From Stigmatella ashevillena (GTDB lineage: Bacteria > Myxococcota > Myxococcia > Myxococcales > Myxococcaceae): DNA of 64,000 bases. The stretch's first letter is position 1; every line of letters begins with the position of its first letter. Positions 8,141 to 18,547 of this stretch are shown piece after piece. The notes under the pieces are model-generated. The model had not been told where the DNA came from. It worked only from the letters and a program-made list of their open reading frames with translations, and did no database searches. A program made the position numbers and the translations under genes. The DNA lies in NCBI RefSeq assembly GCF_028368975.1, contig NZ_JAQNDM010000002.1, positions 3,048,007-3,112,006 on the forward strand, written 5' to 3'.

Positions 8141-9764
8141 CTTGCATCTCCTCGGCTACCGCCAGTGGCAGCTCCACGGTGAATTCTGTTCCCAACTGGG
8201 GGGATGATGTCACCTGAAGCCTGCCTTCGTGAGCCCTCACGATGGAATAGGCCGTGGCGAGCCCCAGCCCCGTGCCCCCGCTGCGCGTGGTGAAGAAGGG
8301 CTCGAAGATGCGTCCCAGGTGCGTCTCCGGAATGGCCCCCGCCGAATCCCAGACGCGCATCAGGGCCTTGCCGTCCTCCACGGACAAGGACACCCGTGTC
8401 TGGCCCGCCGAGCCCACGGCCTCGAAGGCATTGCGCAGCAGGTTGAGCAGCACCTGGCGCAGCTGGTCTGGATCCACCGAGGCCACGACGGGAGGCAGCT
8501 CCAGGCTCAGGTGAACCCCTCGCCGCAGCGGATCCGTCTGGAGCATCTCCACCGTCTCCCGGATGAGCTCATCCAGGGCGATGGCCCGCCGCTGGGGAGG
8601 CGGCGGCCGGGCAAAGCGCAGGAACTCCTCCACCAACCGCGACAGCCGGTCCGACTCCCGCATCAAGATGTTGGTGAGCCGGACCACGCTGGGGTCCTCC
8701 GCCCCATCCTGGGCCAACATCTGCGCCGAGCCCCGCATCGCCGCCAGCGGGTTGCGAATCTCATGGGCAAGCTGAGCGGCCAGCGTGCCCAGGGCCGCGA
8801 GCCGGTCGGCCCGCCGCAGCTCGTCCTCCGCGCGCCGCAGCGCCGTCAAATCCTGGAAGACGATGAGGCGCGTGGACTGGCCCCCGCCTTCCAGCGGCGC
8901 GAGCGTGAGCCCGAGGATCCGGGGGCCCCGGGGCGTCTCCACCTTCAGCTCGGCGCGAGGCACCCGCTCCAAGCCCCGCAGGCCTGGCAGCAAGGCCTCC
9001 ACGGACATGCTCTTGGCCGTCACGTTGTCCAGCCCCAGGATGCTCAGGGCGGCCCGGTTGATGAAGGTAATCTCTCCTTCCGCCTCGCAGGCGAGCAGTC
9101 CCGAGGGCGTGCTGTCGAGGATCTGTCCATGCAGCGTGGACAGGCGCCGCAAGTCCGCCTGACTGGCCGACAGCCGCCCGCCCGCCGCCAGGAGCTGGCG
9201 GCTCAAGTAGCCTGCCAGCGCGGCGATGAGGAAGTGGGCCAGGACATTGCTGGCGAAGTTGAAGCCCGTGCGCGCCAGCATGGCGGAGGAGGGGGAACCC
9301 CCGAGCCGCACCAGGTGGTTGAGCACGAGCGCGCCGTACATCCCCGAGCAGGCTGCCGCCGTCACGAAGGCGCCCCGCTGAGACAGCAGGATGGAGGCAG
9401 TGATGACCGCCAGCGAGTAGGTGAAGGAGAACGGAGAGTCCGCCCCGCCAGTCAGCGAGACGAGGCCAGAGGCGATAAGAATGTCGCCCGCAACCTGCAC
9501 CGCCGCGGCGGACTTGCCCACCCGCCCGCGCCGCAGCCACAGCCCGTAGATGATGGTGAGAACGTAGACAAGGCCGATGACCGCGAAGGCCAGCGAGTCC
9601 CTGCGCGACAGCTCCTGCGGGGGCGCCGCCAGCAGCCGCAGGGCGGTGACGCCCAGCAGCAGCGTGGTCGCGACTGTCCGGAAGATGGACAGCCACGTCA
9701 GCCGGACCCGCAGGTCGTGCTCGCCCGGGGAAGGGACGAGCCCGAACGCCCTACTTGATGGCAC
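8118..9764 (-). CDS. pilS: PilS sensor histidine kinase
   Basis: Sensor kinase for PilR, about 548 residues. Six hydrophobic helices are followed by a PAS domain, HisKA with H-box LAHEIRNPL, and HATPase with N-box NLLRNAFEAV, F-box FEPFFTT and G2 box GTGLGL. The G1 box is unusual: it reads DSAGAIP where DxGxGIP is expected, so both glycines are Ala. The PilS family senses pilin level in the inner membrane through its helices. The start is unsure: GTG 9764 overlaps the pilC stop by 14 bases and has a poor Shine-Dalgarno sequence. No better in-frame start lies before the first helix. Confidence 0.88.
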   Translation of the reverse strand: MPSSRAFGLVPSPGEHDLRVRLTWLSIFRTVATTLLLGVTALRLLAAPPQELSRRDSLAFAVIGLVYVLTIIYGLWLRRGRVGKSAAAVQVAGDILIASGLVSLTGGADSPFSFTYSLAVITASILLSQRGAFVTAAACSGMYGALVLNHLVRLGGSPSSAMLARTGFNFASNVLAHFLIAALAGYLSRQLLAAGGRLSASQADLRRLSTLHGQILDSTPSGLLACEAEGEITFINRAALSILGLDNVTAKSMSVEALLPGLRGLERVPRAELKVETPRGPRILGLTLAPLEGGGQSTRLIVFQDLTALRRAEDELRRADRLAALGTLAAQLAHEIRNPLAAMRGSAQMLAQDGAEDPSVVRLTNILMRESDRLSRLVEEFLRFARPPPPQRRAIALDELIRETVEMLQTDPLRRGVHLSLELPPVVASVDPDQLRQVLLNLLRNAFEAVGSAGQTRVSLSVEDGKALMRVWDSAGAIPETHLGRIFEPFFTTRSGGTGLGLATAYSIVRAHEGRLQVTSSPQLGTEFTVELPLAVAEEMQGARAGSG

Positions 9765-10992
9765 CGGCGATCGAGAAGATGGGCAGGTACATGGCGATGA
9801 GGAAGCCACCCACCACGCCGCCCAGGAACACCATCAGCAGCGGTTCGATCATCGCCGTGAGACCCGCCACGGCCGCGTCCACCTCGTCATCGTAGAAGTC
9901 GGCGATCTTGTTGAGCATCGCGTCCATGGCGCCCGTGGCCTCACCCACGCCGATCATCTGCACCACCATGGAGGGAAACACGTTGGTCTCCAGCAGCGGA
10001 CCGGCGATGTTCTTGCCTTCGGCGATCTTCCCTCGCACGTAGTAGATGGCCTCTTCGATGGTGCGGTTACCGGCCGTCTTCGCCGTCACGTCCAGCGCGT
10101 CGAGGATGGGCACACCGGAGGAGATCATCGTGCCCAGGGTCCGGGTGAAGCGCGCCACGGCCACCTTGCGAATGACGGGGCCAAACAGCGGCATCATGAG
10201 GATCACCCGGTCGAACACCTTGCGCCCCTTGGGGTTGCGGTAGGTGTAAACGAAGGTGAAGATGAAGGCGACGATGCCGGCCACCATGTGGAGGATCCAC
10301 GCCTGGAGCCAGTTGGACATGTCCACCACGAACTGCGTGGGGCCAGGCAGCTCCGAGCCGAAGTCCTTGAACATCTTCTCGAAGACCGGCGTCACCTTGA
10401 GCAGCAGCAGCGCCGTCACGCCGATGGCCACGCAGATAACGACGCTCGGGTAGGTCATCGCGCTCTTGACCTTGCCCTTGAGCTTCTCGGCCTTCTCACG
10501 GTAGGCCGCCAGACGGTTGAGAATGGTATCGAGGATACCGCCCACCTCGCCCGCGGCGCACAGCTGGATGAACAGCTCGTCGAAGACCTTGGGGTGATCC
10601 TTCAACGCGTCCGCGAAGGTGGAGCCCTGCTCGACCTTGCCCTTGATGGCGAAGACGACCTTCTTGAAGGCCGGGTTCTCCATCTGGCCGCCCAGGATGT
10701 CCAAGCACTGCACCAGGGGCAGACCGGCATCGATCATCGTGGCGAACTGCCGGGTAAAGATGAGGATGTCCTTGCCCGTCACCCCGCTGCCGAACGCGAG
10801 GTTGATCTCCAGCGGCTTCTTCTTGACCTTGACAGGGTTGAGCCCCAAGGACTTCAGGCGTGCGTTGACCGCCTCGGCGTCCCCCGCCTCCATCTCTCCC
10901 TTCTTGGTCTCCCCACCTTTGGTTTTCGCTTCCCAAAGCCACTGGGTGGTCTTCTTGACCGGTGCAGCCTTCTGCAATGCTGGTGCAGCCAT
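9751..10992 (-). CDS. pilC: PilC, inner-membrane platform protein
   Basis: 413-residue GspF-family protein with two homologous cytoplasmic helical domains (about 75-200 and 285-400) and three membrane helices. Recognisable family stretches are DILIFTRQFATMIDAGLPL and the second-repeat FTRTLGTMISSGVPIL, plus a C-terminal membrane helix. A basic N-terminal region of about 60 residues precedes the first domain. It docks the motors PilB and PilT. The ATG has a good ribosome site (GGAGGACACGC before ATG). It is 53 bases downstream of pilT and probably in the pilB-T-C-S-R operon. Confidence 0.95.
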   Translation of the reverse strand: MAAPALQKAAPVKKTTQWLWEAKTKGGETKKGEMEAGDAEAVNARLKSLGLNPVKVKKKPLEINLAFGSGVTGKDILIFTRQFATMIDAGLPLVQCLDILGGQMENPAFKKVVFAIKGKVEQGSTFADALKDHPKVFDELFIQLCAAGEVGGILDTILNRLAAYREKAEKLKGKVKSAMTYPSVVICVAIGVTALLLLKVTPVFEKMFKDFGSELPGPTQFVVDMSNWLQAWILHMVAGIVAFIFTFVYTYRNPKGRKVFDRVILMMPLFGPVIRKVAVARFTRTLGTMISSGVPILDALDVTAKTAGNRTIEEAIYYVRGKIAEGKNIAGPLLETNVFPSMVVQMIGVGEATGAMDAMLNKIADFYDDEVDAAVAGLTAMIEPLLMVFLGGVVGGFLIAMYLPIFSIAGAIK

Positions 10993-11045
10993 GCGTGTCC
11001 TCCGCGGGGAGACGGCACTCTACCGCGTGTCTCAAATTGCCATAA

Positions 11046-12155
11046 CTAACGGCCAGGGGCTCCGCCGCCTGGCCGCTGCACGCCACCGGGGGCGCTGCCT
11101 GCCAGGATGTTGCGCAACTCCTCGGGATCGCTGGAGCGGCCCATGGCTTCTTCCTGGCTGATGAGCCGACGCGACAGGAGCGCCGCCAGCGCCTGATTGA
11201 ACGTCTGCATGCCGTACTTGGCCTGTCCCACCTGCATGGAGGAGTAGACTTGGTGCACCTTGTCCTCACGGATGAGGTTCCGGATGGCGGGCGTGGGGAT
11301 CATGACCTCCAGGGCCAGCACGCGGCCCGGGCCGCCTTGCTTGGCGACCAGCGCCTGGCTCATCACGCCTTCGAGCACGAAGGACATCTGGGCGCGCACC
11401 TGCGGCTGCTGGTACGGCGGGAACACGTCCAGCACGCGGTTGATGGTCTGCACCGCGCTGTTGGTGTGCAGGGTGGCGTAGCAGGTGTGGCCCGTCTCGG
11501 CGATGGTGAGCGCGGCCTCGATGGTCTCCAGGTCGCGCAACTCGCCCACCAGCACCACGTCCGGATCCTGACGGAGGATGTAGCGCAGCGCCGTCTTGAA
11601 GTTGCGGGTGTCCGCGCCCACCTCGCGCTGGTTGACGAGGCAGTTCTTGTGCGGGTGCAGGTACTCGATCGGATCCTCGATCGTCATGATGTGCTCATGA
11701 CGCTCGCTGTTGATCTTGTCGATCATCGACGCCAGCGTGGTGGACTTGCCCGAACCGGTGGGGCCCGTGACGAGGATGAGTCCACGCGGGCGTTTGATGA
11801 GATCCGCCACCACCTGGGGCAAGCCCAGCTCCTGGAAGGTGAGGATCTTGAAGGGAATGGTCCGGAAGGCCGCGGCCACCGCGCCGCGCTGCATGTAGAT
11901 GTTGGCGCGGAAGCGCGACAGCCCCTTCACACCGAAGGACAAGTCCAGCTCGTTGTCCTCTTCGAACTTGTGCTTCTGGGCATCCGTGAGGATGGAGTAG
12001 CAGAGCTGCTTGGTCTCCACCGGCGTGAGGGGCGCCGTCTTCAGTGGCACCAGTTCGCCGTCCACCCGGAGTTGCGGTGGAGAGCCAGTGGTGATGTGGA
12101 GGTCGGAAGCGCCCTTCTCGACCATCGCCTTGAGAAGCTGGTGCAGGTTGGCCAC
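11046..12155 (-). CDS. pilT: PilT, pilus retraction ATPase
   Basis: 369-residue hexameric retraction ATPase. Visible are Walker A GPTGSGKST, the Asp box TIEDPIEY, Walker B VLVGELRD, the His box CYATLHTNSA and the PilT-specific motif AIRNLIRE. The chosen start is GTG 12155, with GAGGG ten bases upstream; this gives MANLHQLLKAMVEKGASDLH, the normal PilT N-terminus. A longer open frame running back into pilB is antisense-style noise. It is 50 bases after the pilB stop. Confidence 0.95.
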   Translation of the reverse strand: MANLHQLLKAMVEKGASDLHITTGSPPQLRVDGELVPLKTAPLTPVETKQLCYSILTDAQKHKFEEDNELDLSFGVKGLSRFRANIYMQRGAVAAAFRTIPFKILTFQELGLPQVVADLIKRPRGLILVTGPTGSGKSTTLASMIDKINSERHEHIMTIEDPIEYLHPHKNCLVNQREVGADTRNFKTALRYILRQDPDVVLVGELRDLETIEAALTIAETGHTCYATLHTNSAVQTINRVLDVFPPYQQPQVRAQMSFVLEGVMSQALVAKQGGPGRVLALEVMIPTPAIRNLIREDKVHQVYSSMQVGQAKYGMQTFNQALAALLSRRLISQEEAMGRSSDPEELRNILAGSAPGGVQRPGGGAPGR

Positions 12156-12205
12156 GGTAAGGAATCCCTCGGAATGCGGTGGGGTACGAAGAAAGCGTTG
12201 AAAGG

Positions 12206-13909
<1,704 letters not shown>

Positions 13910-14015
13910 TCAGGAGCCTCGTTACGATTAGGAAGAACACGCAGGGCCTCTCGGAGCGCGCGGCGCTGGCGAGGGGCTGGTCTCATAGGGACCAACGGTA
14001 GGAAATCCGTTGAGG

Positions 14016-14045
14016 ATTAGATGGAATGGATGCGGGGCCTGTCAA
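14016..14045 (-). promoter_or_regulatory. Sigma-70-type promoter of pilB
   Basis: Read on the minus strand: TTGACA (14045-14040), an 18-base spacer, then TCTAAT (14021-14016). The -35 matches the consensus 6/6 and the -10 matches 5/6. The implied leader to the pilB ATG (13909) is about 100 bases. It fits constitutive motor expression, in contrast to the sigma-54 control of pilA. Confidence 0.65.
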
Positions 14046-14103
14046 GGTAAGCGCCCCAATCGGTCCAGGTGGGCCAAACCATTGAACTGACACGGGAAAC
14101 CCG

Positions 14104-15027
14104 TCAGACGTCTGCCCGGGCAATCACCGTGCGAGCAGCCTCGACATCCCGCTTGATCTGCCCGGTCAGCTCTGCCACGGAGCCAAAGCGCTGTTCGGGC
14201 CGCAGCCGCTCCAGGAACTGCACGCGCAGCTCCTTGCCGTAGAGGTCGCCGCTGAAGTCCAGCAGGTGGGCCTCGATGGTCACCTCGGAGCCGCCAAAGG
14301 TGGGCTTCACGCCGATATTGGCCGCACCCGGGCGCCAGAGGCTGGGCGCCTCGTTCTTCAGGCACACGCGGATGGCGTAGACGCCCGGAGCGGGCCTCAG
14401 CTCGTTCTGGGTGTCCACGTTGGCGGTGGGAAAGCCAATCCCCCTCCCCCTCCCTGCCCCCGTCACCACCGTGCCGTCCAGATCGAAGGGCCGCCCCAGC
14501 AGTCGGCGCGCCGCGCCCACGCGCCCCTCGAGGATGTACTCGCGCACCCGGCTGGAGGAGGCCACGACGCCATCCACGGTGACGGGGGCCACCTTGTGCA
14601 CCCGCGCCCCCCGGCGCAGGGCCGCCTCCGCCAGGGTGTCCACCGTGCCCGCGCGCTTGGCGCCATAGGTGAAGTCACTGCCCACCACCAGGGACTTGAT
14701 GCCCAGCACGTCCAGCAGTGCCTCCTCGAAGGACTCGGCGGAGGTGCGCGCGTACTCACTGGAGAAGGGCTGCACCACCGCGGCGCTCAGGCCACAGGCC
14801 TCGAAGAGCTCCAGTTTGCGCGGCAGCAGGGTGATGAGCTTGGGGGCGAGTTCTGGCTGGAGCACCTTGCCTGGGTGCGGGTGGAAGGTGAACGCGGAGG
14901 CCACGCCGTGGCGGCGCGCCTCCGCGAAGAGGGCCTGGTGGCCCACATGCACCCCATCGAAATTGCCCAACGCGAGCGCCCCTCCGGCCAGCTCCCGCGC
15001 CTCCGCCACCGAGTGGAAGACCTTCAT
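14104..15027 (-). CDS. ribF: Bifunctional riboflavin kinase / FAD synthetase RibF
   Basis: 307 residues, the usual length. The N-terminal FAD synthetase (about 1-175) has the nucleotidyl-transferase motif GNFDGVHVGHQ and the later SSSRVR motif. The C-terminal riboflavin kinase (about 180-300) has GRGIGFPTANV and the metal/ATP motif. It converts riboflavin to FMN and then FAD in the cytosol. It is divergent from trmB with a 79-base gap, too short and unstructured for an FMN riboswitch. The pilB promoter lies just beyond its 3' end. Confidence 0.96.
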   Translation of the reverse strand: MKVFHSVAEARELAGGALALGNFDGVHVGHQALFAEARRHGVASAFTFHPHPGKVLQPELAPKLITLLPRKLELFEACGLSAAVVQPFSSEYARTSAESFEEALLDVLGIKSLVVGSDFTYGAKRAGTVDTLAEAALRRGARVHKVAPVTVDGVVASSSRVREYILEGRVGAARRLLGRPFDLDGTVVTGAGRGRGIGFPTANVDTQNELRPAPGVYAIRVCLKNEAPSLWRPGAANIGVKPTFGGSEVTIEAHLLDFSGDLYGKELRVQFLERLRPEQRFGSVAELTGQIKRDVEAARTVIARADV

Positions 15028-15106
15028 GCCCCCCCGTATACCCTCAACCCCGCGCTTTTGCCCTGTTCAACACCCGCGCCCTCGTGCATAGAGCGCGGCC
15101 CACGCC

Positions 15107-15727
15107 ATGGCCCGTCCCCGCCTGCTGCCCGACCCGGTTGGGCTGAAGTTCATGAATCTGGAAGCGCCGCCGGACTGGGATGCCGAGTTCGGCTTCTCCG
15201 GTCCCCTCGAGCTGGAGATCGGCTCTGGAGCGGGTGGCCACGCCCTGGAGTACTGCCGCCGCCACCCCGAGGTGCGCTACCTGGCCTTCGAGTGGCGCAA
15301 GAAGTACGCCCGCGACACCCAATCGCGCGGGGAGAAGATGGGGTTGAAGAACCTGCGCGTGCTCGAGGCCGACGCCCGCGCGGTGGTGCCGCGCCTGTTC
15401 GCCGCGGGCTCGCTGGCCGCCATCCACCTCCAGTTTCCCGATCCCTGGTGGAAGCGCGCCCACTTCAAACGCGCCATCATCCTGCCGGAGTTCGCCCGCA
15501 TCCTCCTGGACAAGCTGGCCCCCGGAGGCCGGTTCGACATGCGCACGGACGTGGAGGACCGGGGCCAGGCGATGCTCTCCATCCTGGAAGAGGTGGGCTT
15601 CCTCAACCCCCTGGGCCGGGGCGTCTTCCACCCGTACGAGCCCGAAGAGGTCCCCTCTACCCGGGAGCGGCGGTACCTCCAGAGCGGCGAGCCCGTCTAC
15701 CGCGGCCGACTGGTCAAGCCTGGCTGA
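15107..15727 (+). CDS. trmB: tRNA (guanine-N7-)-methyltransferase TrmB
   Basis: 206-residue SAM methyltransferase that makes m7G46 in tRNA. It has the SAM motif LELEIGSGAGG, the acidic residues at AFEWR and LEADAR, and the family signature QFPDPWWKRAHFKRA. No unusual domains. It is followed directly by a response regulator-GGDEF gene on the same strand. Confidence 0.95.
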   Translation: MARPRLLPDPVGLKFMNLEAPPDWDAEFGFSGPLELEIGSGAGGHALEYCRRHPEVRYLAFEWRKKYARDTQSRGEKMGLKNLRVLEADARAVVPRLFAAGSLAAIHLQFPDPWWKRAHFKRAIILPEFARILLDKLAPGGRFDMRTDVEDRGQAMLSILEEVGFLNPLGRGVFHPYEPEEVPSTRERRYLQSGEPVYRGRLVKPG

Positions 15728-15811
15728 TTGCCCAGCAAGGGGGGAGGCTTGGCTTCTCCGGCTTCTCCAGAGAGAATCGGAAGGCTTGCGCGGCAGGAGG
15801 GTTCTCCCAGC

Positions 15812-16858
15812 GTGGGGATGACGCCGGACAGTTCCAACAAGAAGATGCCCGAGGGCGGCCGCCGCGCAGGGAGCGAGGGCGTGGGTCGCACCGTGCTCAT
15901 CGTGGATGACGACCCCGCGCACGTGCAGCATGTGCGCGAGGGGCTGTCCCCCCAGGGCTACCGCTTCCGGGAAGCACGGGACGGCGCCCAGGCCCTGTCG
16001 GCCATCCGCGAGCACCGGCCGGACCTCATCCTCATGGATGTGGAGATGCCTGGGTTGGGCGGGGTGGAGGTGTGCCGCATCGTCAAGGCGAACGCGGGTG
16101 AGGGCGGCTTCGGCTTCATCCCCGTCATCCTCATGACGGCGCGTCAGGCGGCCGGCAAGGTGGAGGGGCTGGAGCTGGGGGCGGATGATTACCTGGTCAA
16201 GCCCTTCGACATGCCGGAGCTGTCCGCGCGGGTGAAGTCCATGCTGCGCCTCAAGGCGCTCCAGGACGCGCTGATCGAAAAGAACCGCGAGTTGGACCGG
16301 GCCAACAAGGAGCTGGCCCGCAAGCGCGAGGAGCTGCTGACGCTCAGCCGCACGGATCCGCTCACCAGCCTGTCCAACCGCCGCTACTTCGAGGAGCGGC
16401 TGGCCGAGGAGTTCGCCCGCGCCCGGCGCTACCGCTCGCCCTTGTCGCTGGTGATGCTGGACATCGACCACTTCAAGCGCATCAACGACACGTACGGCCA
16501 CCCATTCGGAGACGAGGTGCTGCGCGCCGTGGCCCTGGTGTCCCGGACCCGGCTGCGGGAGGTGGACCTGCTGGCCCGCTACGGCGGGGAGGAGCTCATC
16601 GCCCTGCTTCCAGAGACCAGCCCTGTCGACGCCCTGCGGGCATGCGAGCGGGTGCGCGAGGCCATCGAGGCCCTCCAGTTGGACTACCGCGCCAGCGATG
16701 GAACCCTGCAGAAGGTGCGCTGCACGGCCTCCCTGGGGCTCGCCTCCCTGCCCAGCCCCTCCCTGCAAACGGCCGATGAGCTGCTGCGCGCGGCGGACGA
16801 GAGCCTTTACAAGGCCAAGGAAGCAGGCCGTAACCGTGTTCGCCAGCATGAGGAGTAA
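15812..16858 (+). CDS. Response regulator with GGDEF domain (diguanylate cyclase)
   Basis: Receiver domain (phospho-acceptor near D76 in LILMDVEMPG, conserved Lys in LVKPFD), then a coiled-coil linker (about 155-185) and a GGDEF domain. The active-site loop reads GGEEL, with Leu in place of the last Phe. The inhibitory I-site RxxD (REVD) sits five residues before it, so product-inhibited c-di-GMP synthesis is expected. The start is uncertain: GTG 15812 has AGGAGGG at a good distance, ATG 15818 is close by, and a TTG at 15728 would add 28 unlikely residues. No output other than c-di-GMP is visible. PilB and a PilZ-like protein in the window are possible readers of c-di-GMP, which is inference. 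Confidence 0.88.
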   Translation: MGMTPDSSNKKMPEGGRRAGSEGVGRTVLIVDDDPAHVQHVREGLSPQGYRFREARDGAQALSAIREHRPDLILMDVEMPGLGGVEVCRIVKANAGEGGFGFIPVILMTARQAAGKVEGLELGADDYLVKPFDMPELSARVKSMLRLKALQDALIEKNRELDRANKELARKREELLTLSRTDPLTSLSNRRYFEERLAEEFARARRYRSPLSLVMLDIDHFKRINDTYGHPFGDEVLRAVALVSRTRLREVDLLARYGGEELIALLPETSPVDALRACERVREAIEALQLDYRASDGTLQKVRCTASLGLASLPSPSLQTADELLRAADESLYKAKEAGRNRVRQHEE

Positions 16859-16918
16859 CACGAGGGGTGACACCATGTCGCTTTGCGCGGGGCCCGCTTT
16901 GGCCTAGATCGTCACGCC

Positions 16919-17320
16919 ATGCGACCGTCCGTGATGCCGCTGCTCGTGCTGACCCTGCTCGCCCTCACTGGTTGTGGCCGGAGCACCCCCGTGGCGGCGT
17001 ACGAGAACTTCCACGCCCAGGTGCAGAAGCGGGATTACAAACGGGCCTATGCGGCGCTCACCCAGGCCACCCGGGATGGGGTGGCCCAGCGGGCCGAGGT
17101 GGTGAGCAAGGCCTCGGGGGGCGCCGTGAAGGCCGAGCCCTACGAGCTGTTCTTCTCGAATTCCGCGTTGCCTCCAGATGTTACCGAGGTCACGCTGCTT
17201 CGAGAGGAGGGCGACAAGGCAACCGTCCGCGTGCTCTTTTCAGGTCAAACGCGTGAGGTCCGGCTGGTCCGGGAGGCCTCCGAGTGGAAGATTGATTTAT
17301 CAGATTCCATCAAGCCATGA
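16919..17320 (+). CDS. Small lipoprotein, NTF2-like fold possible
   Basis: 133 residues starting at ATG 16919. It has a signal peptide with lipobox LALTGC, so the mature protein is a lipidated envelope protein. The body (AAYENFHAQVQKRDYKRAY, then two beta-rich stretches, ending EWKIDLSDS) has the pattern of the DUF4878/NTF2-like lipoproteins, in which a helix pair precedes a curved sheet. No catalytic residues are visible. Function unknown. Confidence 0.8.
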   Translation: MRPSVMPLLVLTLLALTGCGRSTPVAAYENFHAQVQKRDYKRAYAALTQATRDGVAQRAEVVSKASGGAVKAEPYELFFSNSALPPDVTEVTLLREEGDKATVRVLFSGQTREVRLVREASEWKIDLSDSIKP

Positions 17321-17365
17321 GGCAGGATGCTCCCCTGACCCCTGGCTATCAGGTAACGTGAAACC

Positions 17366-18547
17366 GTGAACGATCGGAAGCCACGGCGGATAGCTCCCGC
17401 AGTCGAGGTCATCCGGCGCCCTGCCGCAACGCAGAGTGCCCCCTCGCCAACGCAGACACCCGCCGTCAGTCCCTCTCCCCGCCCCGTAGCGCCCACCCCG
17501 CGCTCCCCGGTGACGCCCAGCGCACCGGCCGCCCCGAGCGCCCCCATCACGCCCAGCCCCTCGGCCGCAGCGAGCGCCCCGGTCCCTTCCAGCGCCCCGG
17601 TGACACCCAGCGTTTCGCCGAGCGTTTCGCCGAGCGTTTCGCCGAGCGTTTCGCCAAGCCCCAGGCCCACCGTGCCCGTGCCGCGAGGCCCTGTCGCGCC
17701 CCGGGCCCCCGGTGCGGCCCCTGGCTTCGCGCCCCGGCCCATGGGCGGCAGGCCGCCTCCCCGTTCGGGTGCACCCCGCCCTCCGCCCACACCGGAGCAG
17801 ATCCTCTCCCTGGCCCAGCGCGAGCACGTGCCTGCCCGCATCGCCAAGGGCGAACTCGAAGGGAAGATGAAGTGCCGCATCTGGCGCAAGCTCCACGCCG
17901 AGGAGGCCAAGCGCTTCGACCAGGTGTACGCGCTGATGGGACAGCACCCCGGCCTGTCCCTCGGGGACGGGTTTGGCGTCGTACAAAGTGGGATGACCGT
18001 GGCGGAGTTCCTGGCGCGCAAGGAGCGCACCCAGCGCAAGGCCGCCATCAAGCAGGCCCGGGGCGAGGTGGACAACGAGGCGATCTCCGCCTTCCTCGCC
18101 ACGCTCGTGGCCGCCAAGTCGGAGATGGCCGTGGTGCTCGCGGAGCGGACGGTCCTCGACTCGCTCGTTTCAGAGGAGCCCATCTCCTTCGCCTTCGAGC
18201 GGACGGGCCGGATGGAGAAGCTCCAGGTCGTGCTGCTCACGCGCCGCTCCAACTGGGAAAAGCTGCTGCCCACCCTCGAGCGGGACTCCAAGCTGACGCA
18301 GAAGCCCGCCAATGTGGCCCGGCAGCCTGACAAGCGCCCCTACTCGGATCCGCGCCCCTTCCTGCCTCAGGTGGACCAGAAGGTGCGCCTGGTGCTCCGC
18401 AATGGCATCACCCTGACCCAGCCCCTGCTCAAGGCAGGCCGGTTCGATCTGCTCCTGGGACAGGCGGGCAATGAGATCTTCGTGCCCCTCCATGCCATCC
18501 TGCGCTTCGAGCCAGTCTCCCAGGAGCCTGCCCCCGAGGGCGAATGA
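17366..18547 (+). CDS. Proline-rich protein with Hfq/Sm-like C-terminal domain
   Basis: 393 residues from GTG 17366. Residues 1-145 are Pro/Ser/Ala-rich and look disordered, including PSVSPSVSPSVSPS. A charged helical middle part (about 150-290) follows. The last 60 residues read as an Sm fold: VRLVLRNGITL resembles the Sm1 motif of Hfq (NGIxL), GRFDLLL resembles the next strand, and VPLHAILRF resembles Sm2 (KHAI). I see no canonical hfq in this window. An RNA-binding role is an inference from these short motifs. The stop overlaps the start of the cupredoxin gene (ATGA), so the two are coupled. Confidence 0.6.
   Translation: MNDRKPRRIAPAVEVIRRPAATQSAPSPTQTPAVSPSPRPVAPTPRSPVTPSAPAAPSAPITPSPSAAASAPVPSSAPVTPSVSPSVSPSVSPSVSPSPRPTVPVPRGPVAPRAPGAAPGFAPRPMGGRPPPRSGAPRPPPTPEQILSLAQREHVPARIAKGELEGKMKCRIWRKLHAEEAKRFDQVYALMGQHPGLSLGDGFGVVQSGMTVAEFLARKERTQRKAAIKQARGEVDNEAISAFLATLVAAKSEMAVVLAERTVLDSLVSEEPISFAFERTGRMEKLQVVLLTRRSNWEKLLPTLERDSKLTQKPANVARQPDKRPYSDPRPFLPQVDQKVRLVLRNGITLTQPLLKAGRFDLLLGQAGNEIFVPLHAILRFEPVSQEPAPEGE
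17611..17658 (+). repeat. 12-bp tandem repeat, four copies, in coding sequence
   Basis: CGTTTCGCCGAG is repeated three times, with a fourth copy ending AAG. The length is a multiple of three, so it extends the PSVS protein repeat of the disordered tail. Copy number could vary between strains without breaking the frame. Confidence 0.9.

Noticed and set aside
14092-14104. ACGGG-AAA-CCCGT hairpin at the end of ribF as a terminator
   Set aside because: Only a 5-bp stem that overlaps the stop codon, with no T-tract on the transcribed side.
15028-15106. FMN riboswitch before ribF
   Set aside because: The gap is only 79 bases and shared with divergent trmB; the conserved riboswitch elements are not visible.
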